Part shown: in pieces, positions 44,201-53,200 of the stretch
How the letters are laid out: each line of letters starts with the position of its first letter
Position numbering within the stretch: position 1 is the stretch's first letter
Assembly: GCA_947179485.1 (NCBI GenBank)
Contig: OX359246.1
Coordinates: forward strand, 39,597,632-39,661,631
DNA: 64,000 bases
DNA from: Allacma fusca
Taxonomy: Eukaryota; Arthropoda; Collembola; Symphypleona; Sminthuridae
Direction of reading: 5' to 3'
Translations under genes and position numbers: made by a program
The notes under the pieces: generated by a model
Database searches by the model: none
Told to the model about the DNA's origin: nothing
Seen by the model: the letters and a program-made list of their open reading frames with translations, nothing else

Positions 44201-47200
44201 TTTTGTTTGCAAATTTTACGCCTGGATAATGGTTTCTGATTTTTTTTAACTCAATGAATGAATGTAACGGTTCGATTATTTTGAAATGAATTGGAGAGTT
44301 TTTTTTATATATAATAATATCAATGTGTGTTGTTTTTTACGCAACCTGTTGTGCTGCAGATGCTGATGTGATATTACGAAAACGCGAGAGTGACCCTGGT
44401 AAGGACCTCCTACATAACAATTAACAATGACAATGACTCCTTGTAGCGGAAACTCTGTATATTAGATGTCTAGAAACAGTAGAAACTCATTGTTGTAATT
44501 TTCTGTTGCGTATTCATTGGAACGTAAAACATATATTTATGTAACGTGGATAGAGACAATTTTTTTGCCTTTAGTTGGGGTGCAGATTTGCAAATATTCT
44601 GTACTACATATAGTTGTAAATGTGTATATACCTATAGGTAAATAGTTAATGCAATTATTGATGAGGAGATGATAAATACTGTATCCGATTTTATATTGAA
44701 TGTATATTTTCTTATAGTAGGAATGTGTTTATCATGTGTGTACATTTTTTGGATTGATTGAATATATGAACTCCATGAAAATTTGTAGAGTCGCGATGAA
44801 TTTACTAATCCTTTTTGTAATATGGTTCCAGACTACGATAACGACCGATTAGTACGAAGAGTATCGTACCTTAAAGCGACCTCATCCCCGATTGATATGG
44901 AGAGAAAGAGTTCCAGTCCTACATCCCCTACGAAAAGGTAAATTTTTTTATTTTGTTTTTTACTAACAAAAACTATCAGTCAAAATGTATCATAATCTAC
45001 GTGTACACACATTTAATAGACATTAGGCATCTCAAGGGTTTTTTACTCATATATTTTTACACATATACTTATATAAGCATATTCTAGCACACAAATTTTG
45101 ACACACATTCTTGGTCATAAGTTCCACTTTTTAACTATTATGTGAAGTTACTAATTACAAAATACTACATTGTAGAATTTCCATTAGTTTCCGGGAGTTT
45201 ATAATTAAGTAATTATTACTTTTGTTGTCCAGTAAATATTACCGAGCCGACCACGACTATAACATACGGCCTTAAAAATGATAATAACCTAGTACAACAG
45301 TAGTGTACGACTCCTAGAGATATGTACACACAGTACCTACTAGGGTTGGTCATAACGATATAACGATACGATATTATCGTTAATATCGTCCAATTTGGAG
45401 GAACGATATGCTACGATAATTCTCGTATATTTCACACGATATATCGGGCTACCGTAATATCGTTCTAAGGAGGTAGAATAGTCAAAAATTGCATACTGTG
45501 GCCATCTGACGTATTTCATGTCCTAGAAAGTGTCATATGAACCGGAAGGAGTGGTCAAAACCGTTCAATTCAGTTCAGTAAAAATTCATTCATTTCATTT
45601 CAGTTCAAATTTTTGAATTGAACTGAATCGAAAACAACGGTTTCCGCATATAAACTTAAAGAATACGCTTTGTAGACACGAAAGCAGTATTTTCCAAGCG
45701 CACAACAGAAGGAAGTTAAACTAAGGGCACAGATCCTTACTTTTAGGATCTGTGCTTGTAAAAGGTAAATCTGTTGCTGAAATGTTTGGGGCAGAATGAA
45801 TCGTTTGAACTTTAATAAATTCAAGGAAAACGATTCAATTTAATTCAATGTTATGAACTGATTGAGTTTCATCTTAAATCGAAAAATTAGTGAATTGAAT
45901 TGAACTGAACCGAAAATTTCCAATTCAGAATTGGATTAGTCCGAGTACTAGAAGGAATTGTTAAACAGACAGTTGGAAAAGTGAATAAGTGAAATTGAAG
46001 CATTATTTCGGCTTATTTATATTGCTTATGTAATTTTTAATAAGTTAAATACTTATTGAGTACTGTTACTGCTTACTTTCATTATTATTTTAATTTATAT
46101 TGTATATCGTTTTTATCGTTCTACCATATCGTTATCGGGATTATTTTTGTGAACGATAACGATATTAACGATATTTCGAAAGGTAACGATATGACCAACC
46201 CTAGTACCTACTGAAAAGTTTACACTGTAGATAACCCATTTAGAAAGAATGAGGAATTTATTATTATTAAAAAATTGGCAGTAGTGTCCTTTTACTTAAT
46301 CACGGTTTTTCGATTATGATTAAACTATATGATATTATGATATGAGTAGCATTTGAGAGCCTTAAACATGATACCTGATGTATAATATAAATTATAATGA
46401 TAACGATGAGTTACCATGCAGTTTACCATAGCATCATACTGTACATTGTTGTAACTTGTATGAGAGCAATATTATTCCGTTTATGAAATAAACCCGCCGT
46501 GTTGAAGTAATGTAGTTGATATATGTACCTATAATTGGTTGATCTTATAATTTTTTTTAAATAATGATTTTTCATGTTTGAATGTAAAAATGACTTTTGA
46601 GAAGACAGAGGGAGAATAATATTTGTTTTCCAGCGTATGTAAATAGCTTTTGGTTACTGAATCCATGCTTTAAAATCACAAGCTTCAATGTCCAAGAAAA
46701 TTCCTCAATTATTATTTTTGATAATTTTTTTTAAAATTAAGATGAATTTGTTTATTTTTTTGGAGTTATAAAAGAATTAATTGTATTCTGTTCGTGAGAG
46801 TCTGACTAGCTATACTTTTTCTTGTTTTCTTTTTTAACTATGACGTTGACTTGTGGGGCATTACCTCTATTCTTATTATTGTTTGGTTCAGTTGCGATGA
46901 TGGTGATGCGATTGTGGTGTTACCCCTGCCTACTGCTACTTGTACTGTTCCTTCGTTGCGTAAGTCGACGACGGATCCTGGGACGAGTCCCGGACGACGT
47001 CGAAGTATGGCCAACAAACTCAGCTCAGATTTTTTACACAAAGGTCGAATCGTCCGACTCAAACAATTTTTCGAGGAGCGTACCCAACCTTCTTCCCTCT
47101 TCAAATTTCATTCCAATAGGTCAATTATTATTTTATTTTTTTTTGCAAAGGACGAGTTATATACAACTATGAGTTTCCCAACGTATTATTTTTTTTGCTT

Positions 47201-50200
47201 TGTATTATTTGAATGAGTACAGTTACTTACAAATTTTTGGAAATAATCCCAGTGCAGTATAAGTATACCAAGTTTTGCAATACCTTTTTATTTTGATGAG
47301 CCATACTAATTAACATGACATTTTTGTGATTTTTCTTATAGTCTTGAGATGCTGCATTTTAGTTTTTTTTTTAGATTACACAGTAGTATTTATTTTTTCT
47401 TTTCTTTTTTCTTGGTTTAATAATCCCCTTTTTATTATTATTTTGAGTCTCGTAAACCCGCAGTAGGCTCAAGAGTGTAATGATTTCCGAGTGAGTTTTG
47501 TTTGGACACTTGAGTTGTTTGGTTTGTAGTGTATGTAGTTAATCATAAATTGATTTTGGGAACAGTCGCACCATACCTAACCTGAGACAGATTTAAAGAC
47601 AGTCGACAGTCCTCGAGTTTGTCATTATATACTAATCATTCAAGTTTACTTACTGACCTCATAATTATTATTATTACCTTGGTTCTGTAAAGTTTACTCA
47701 CCCAAACATTAAAAACTAAATCGTACAAATACACAGTACATATAGGCAAATACGCACTCACACACGCACACTATTAATTATACCTACATGAAATAATTCA
47801 CATATATGAGCATTCCGGTACGCAACTTACGAATATTAGGTAAATAAATAGCTTAGCTTACGGATTATTATTCTCACAACTGTGCTTTTACATCTCAGAA
47901 GAAAGGGTAATTCATTACACATGCATCAGTCACTGGTCCAGGAATTTAATTTTGCGCCAGTTTAATAAGGAGTCTTCTAGAAAAAAGTCAGACATCCTTC
48001 CCCCCTAGGCTAGGAATGTTTCCGTAGGATTTACGCCGTGACAAACCTTATTTTATCCCGGACATTATGCGTATATGTGACGTAACCTGCGTGTGTGGGG
48101 GATGCAATGGAAGCATATTCCAGAGAGATTTTTTTTATATGACCGCTATTACGCACTGTGTGATCCTGGCACACAAAATCCAAACGCATGTTTTTCCACG
48201 CTTGTTTATGCGTACCTCACTATAAAAGTGTCATATGTGGATGTGCTTCCCCTGATCTTATATAGAGGTACAGCAGTTACCGGTTAGCTTCATTTGTACC
48301 CTACCTTCGAACATTAAATGAGCGAAGTTGTAGCACACATATTTTGATTTTATTATAGTAACATGCTGATATGTAGAAATCAGTTATTATTACTAATGTG
48401 AATACATACATACGGTGGTGCTTAATAATAATACTCTGCTGACATGTACATATCTATGTATAACTAATGTGTCAGTTATCAGTGATTGAAGAAGCTTTAA
48501 AAAACTAGGGAGAAAGTTGGTGTACATGTTATTATTGGTCAAAATGGGTCTACCGAAACATTTTCATTTTGGACATTACCATTCCAAAACGTATCATGTC
48601 ATAGCAGAACCAAATAGGTAGATATATAATTATTGCTCAAGTTTTTCGTGTGAAAGTAATTTTTTGATAGTTTTTAAACCAAGAAATTAATTAATTTAAT
48701 GAGATACCGATTGTGGATTGAAGTGTGGAATAATAATTTATAATTTGTAATTTCCAATTTGGGAATAAACGTATAGCAGAATGTTTTGCGTGTTTAAGTT
48801 GTTTATGCTATGCATACAAAAGCTATACATAAGTATAAGTACAGTGGATTTGACTTTGGTATTTTTTTTAAAAGTGTGATGTTAATTTTTACGACTGATT
48901 TCCTGATGTAATGTAAAATTTGTTTGCCTCTTGTTCCAGTCCTACAACTGAGTTTCGACATTTCGGCTCTTTCCGCTCCGAGAAGAGTCCTGATGACTCG
49001 GAAATCATTAAGGATGGTCCTGTTCATTTTAAGGTCCGTGCCAGTGAGAGCAAGGTAAGAAAAATGAGTCAATATTTTGCAGAAGAGTAGATTTTGAATA
49101 GATGTAGTAAAATGTAGTGTTGGGTCTAAATGATGAGTATTTAGAATTCAGTAAAGTTGAGGAGTTATGTATCTATTATTTTTTTTTACTAAACATGTAC
49201 AGAAAGTGGGCTATTACCGTTCCTGGAGACAAGGTTGGGCTCAAATCCGTCGTAGTGGATGTTTGTACTTGTCGAAGGAGCGAATCACGAAGGACTCGAT
49301 CTCAGGGATGGAGGAGAATGCTGCAATATTATGTGTGGGTTTGAAGGATGGGATTTCTATTGATCCGGCTGAGGACTATTCAAAGAGAAAGCATGTCATA
49401 CGACTCAAAACATGTTCCTCAAATTCAAACAGTCCTAGTGGTGGAGCTACTGGCTCTTCGTCTACGACGATTGTACCGGTACAAGCCAATGTGACATTAA
49501 TAACATCCCCTCATGCTAGTGCCTCAACGGACAGTCAAAATCCTTCTTTGCTGAGTCAAGTAGAAATACTTCTCCAGGCAGAGGACCCTTCTGAAATGTC
49601 AAGTTGGTTGAAGGCGCTCCAGCAGCAGCAAGACAACAATAATTATTACAATAGTGCAAATAATAGTAATAGTAAAAGTAACAATAATGCCTCTGCCAGT
49701 AACACTAGTGCCACGAATGAATTGGTAACACCCAAGTCCTCCATTCTCAAGTCAATTTCCAGTGGGTTTCAGTCAGTATCCTCCTCTTCAACAACCTTAG
49801 CTAACAATCATCATTTAACTGTGAACCAGCAGCACTTAGGAGGTCCGAATCCTACCTCGCCAAAATCAAAAACTTGGAAGAGCAAAGTGGCGAAGCAACT
49901 ACAGAAAATGCATATTCCAAGTGGGTCTTCGAGAAGTAACAGCACAAGTGGTTATAATCCGCAGGGTACAATTCCCGAAAGTGGAGCTACATTCGGTGTG
50001 CATTTAGAGGATTGTCCTGTGACTGAGGCCAATCCTTCCGTACCAAGGGTCTTGGAATTTTGTATAAACACTATTGAGACCCGAGGGTTGACGATGGTGG
50101 GAATTTATCGGATTCCTGGAAATAATGCAGCTGTGGCTGCACTCATGGACTCCCTTAATAAAGGGAATGAACCCAACCCTGATCAAGTAAGTGACGACAG

Positions 50201-53200
50201 ATATTTTCGACTAATTTCAAATGATTAAATGAACAGTTAACTTCGATAGACGTTCAACAATCAACTCCAAATTGCATTTGGAGCTGGAGCACTAGAATTC
50301 GAATGTACAAATTGTTAGTTAGAAAAACTAAACAGTACTTGAAAATTAATGTTAAAAAAGTGATTATCAGCAAAACATTTATAAAAGTACAGTTTTGCTG
50401 GATGTGAATTTTTCTGGAAGATGTTGTTCAGCTTCAAGTGATTACTTTTGAGTGGATTACTCTCCCTTCGTTGATATTTTTCTATTTTGTTTTTTTCGGT
50501 GAAAAGTAATTGCTTGATGTTTAGGATTTTAGGTAAGACTTGACTGAAGGACTATTGTGAATCAATACGGAAACTGTATGATTATTTTCAGGACTCACGT
50601 TGGAACGATGTGCATGTGATATCAAGTATGCTAAAATCCTTCTTGCGTAACCTTCCTGATCCACTACTGACCTCGGATAAATACGAGGACTTCATACGTG
50701 TAGTTTCCACTGAGACGGACGTCCAATTACAGCTGGAGAGAATCAAAGCCCTCATTGATAGTTTGCCGGACATTAATTACGAAACACTACGGTATTTGAC
50801 ATTGCACTTGAGGAAAGTAAGTGAAAACTCGGAGAAGAATCGAATGGAATCCAAGAACTTGTCCATTGTCTTTGGACCCACGTTGGTTCGACCAGGGGAG
50901 AATTCCGCGGCTAATATGGTTCAACATATGAGCTTTCAGTGTAAATTGGTGGAACTGCTAATAAATAATGTGAGGATGAGGTTTTTTTTTAAATCTCAAA
51001 AATTCATTTGTATTTCTTTATTTTGTTTTTAAATTCCTTGTTATGGTTGATTTTATCCATCGTTTTATTTGTAGGCATATGAATTCTTCCCATCCCGAGA
51101 TCAGGATCAGCCGTCTCCTCCTGTTGAGCCTCCGGAATCTGCAGGCTCGCAAGCAGCTACTCCAGTTGCAGTCATTCCGGATCCAGTCGCTAAGTTTGAA
51201 AGTAAGAAGGATATATTTGCCCAGTTCTAAAGAGATAATTATAAATACCCACAAACACAAGTGTGTGGAAGTAAGCGTGCATTAATTGGTTACTTCACTA
51301 TGCTGTTAAATAATTATTGGTGGAGTTACTAATGTTCTGATCATTTTTAGGTGACATTAGAACTTCACTAATTCAAGCGGCTCAAAGGAAAGTGAGTAGG
51401 CAGCAGTTGCAACCTGTTCATAATACCTACGTAAGTTGCAGTGATTAATTAATTAACAAGTTCAGTGATGGTCAATGTGGCTATGGACTGTGGACTCAAG
51501 GAATGATGCTAATATACTTAAAAGATACGCGGAAACGTTCCTAACACTTCTTTGACTTCTTCCTTGCAAATGCTATTTGATGTGAATGTTGAAGATTTAT
51601 TGAATAACTGTAAATAGATTCTTAAAACTTAACTTTATATTAACGCTGCGTGTTTTTTTTACTTGTTATTGACTATATTCACGTACTGGCTTATTTTCAC
51701 TAAATTATTGTGGGTAAGATATGATTATTTTAAAATTTCCAGGGTCTCCCTTTAGCACCGGCACCTCTGAAATCGAATGAACGTGCCATCGATGAGTCAG
51801 GACTCATCCGTTCCTACGCTGGCTTAGGTGCGGAAACGGAGCAGAGGGTGAGACAATTTGAACTGGAGACACGTGCCATGTTGACCAGGGACGGTCGATC
51901 GCCCAATCCAAATAATTCAGCTTTTGTAGCTGCAAGTGTCCCAACAACTATTACCAGTTCCATTCCAAGTAAACCTGTGGGACAACAGGGTATTTCACCT
52001 CAGAGCAACCAACCTGAAGAGGAACGCCGACTGGAGAAACTGAGACTTGAAGCTGAGTGGAGAAAAGCAAAGGACGATCTGGAGAATGAAGACTTTTATG
52101 ACCAATTAGCTGATAATCCTTCTAGTGAGTAGTGTACTTAAATTTTTCATTTATTGAAGCTCAAATAGGTGTTTAAATTATTGACTGGAACAGGGCTATG
52201 TTCATGTGCATTCTTCGTACATAGATCATTTCGAACTTGTAGTAATTTGTAAATGTTCGTGATTTGAAAATGAGTCTATTATTGTATTTTTAGGTATTGT
52301 TCATCACAGAGAGCACGGGTTACCTCCTTTTGCCCTGCTCTCGCACAATGTGAGCAGCAGTAGTGTAAGTAGTTCAAATAGTGCGGGTGGAACGACGGCG
52401 GATGGTTCTGAGGTTCCTGGTGCCCTTTCTCCAAATACAACTTGGCCCATGAAATTAGGTCCCACTCCTTTCAAACCCTATTCTCCCTCTTCAACTACCA
52501 CTCTACTCTCACAACAACATTCATCCTCACCCGTTTCCATCCCATCACTTCCACCAAAGCCGCCTTATGCTAATGTGAATACTAGTTCCAGTGTCTCCAG
52601 TAGTTCCTCCACGAAAATGACCAAAACTCTAGTTGTTACTCCTCCTCCACATCCTCCTCATTTGAATATCTTAGGGAATCCTCTACGGAAAGTTAGTTCA
52701 GTAGAACAGTTAGTGCTGCCCAAGCTACGTCAACAACAGCAGCAGGGTTACCATCAATTACCTGCAAGCACCAGTTCAGGGGATAGGTTTGACCATTCAA
52801 AAGTTACCGGGAGGGAGACCTTAAAACGACTCAAAAAACCTGAAAATCAGACTGCAACTCCGTATGACCCGAAATTATGCGGATCGTTGGATTCTCTCAG
52901 GGACATAGTCAATGGAGGATCCAGAGAAGATGTCTCACTGAGGTCTTCCAACGGTGAGACTTTTTTAGCATTTTTTAGTCTACATTTTTAAGAAAGTATA
53001 TGCTTACAACTAGAAATAATTTCAATGAAATGTTTTTTAATATTGGGATATTTTGGCTAGAATGTTGGACAAATTTGTATATCCCATAGGTGGTTTCGTA
53101 TCTAATCGCATTGCAATTGAGAAGGGTTTTGGTTTTTAGTTCATAAAGTATTTGCTTAAAGACTGCTTTGAAGAACACGTTCGTCGTCACATAAAGTAAT

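Larger units (their letters stand above)
44938..46891 (+). other. RhoGAP intron between exons G and H, with transposon
   Basis: 1.95 kb; nearly half is the hAT-like element at 45341-46203. The rest is AT-rich intron sequence. Confidence 0.85.

Noticed and set aside
46822-47172. Alternative + strand frame across RhoGAP exon H
   Set aside because: It conflicts with the phase 2 junctions on both sides; the chosen frame contains the KGRIVRLKQFFEERT block.
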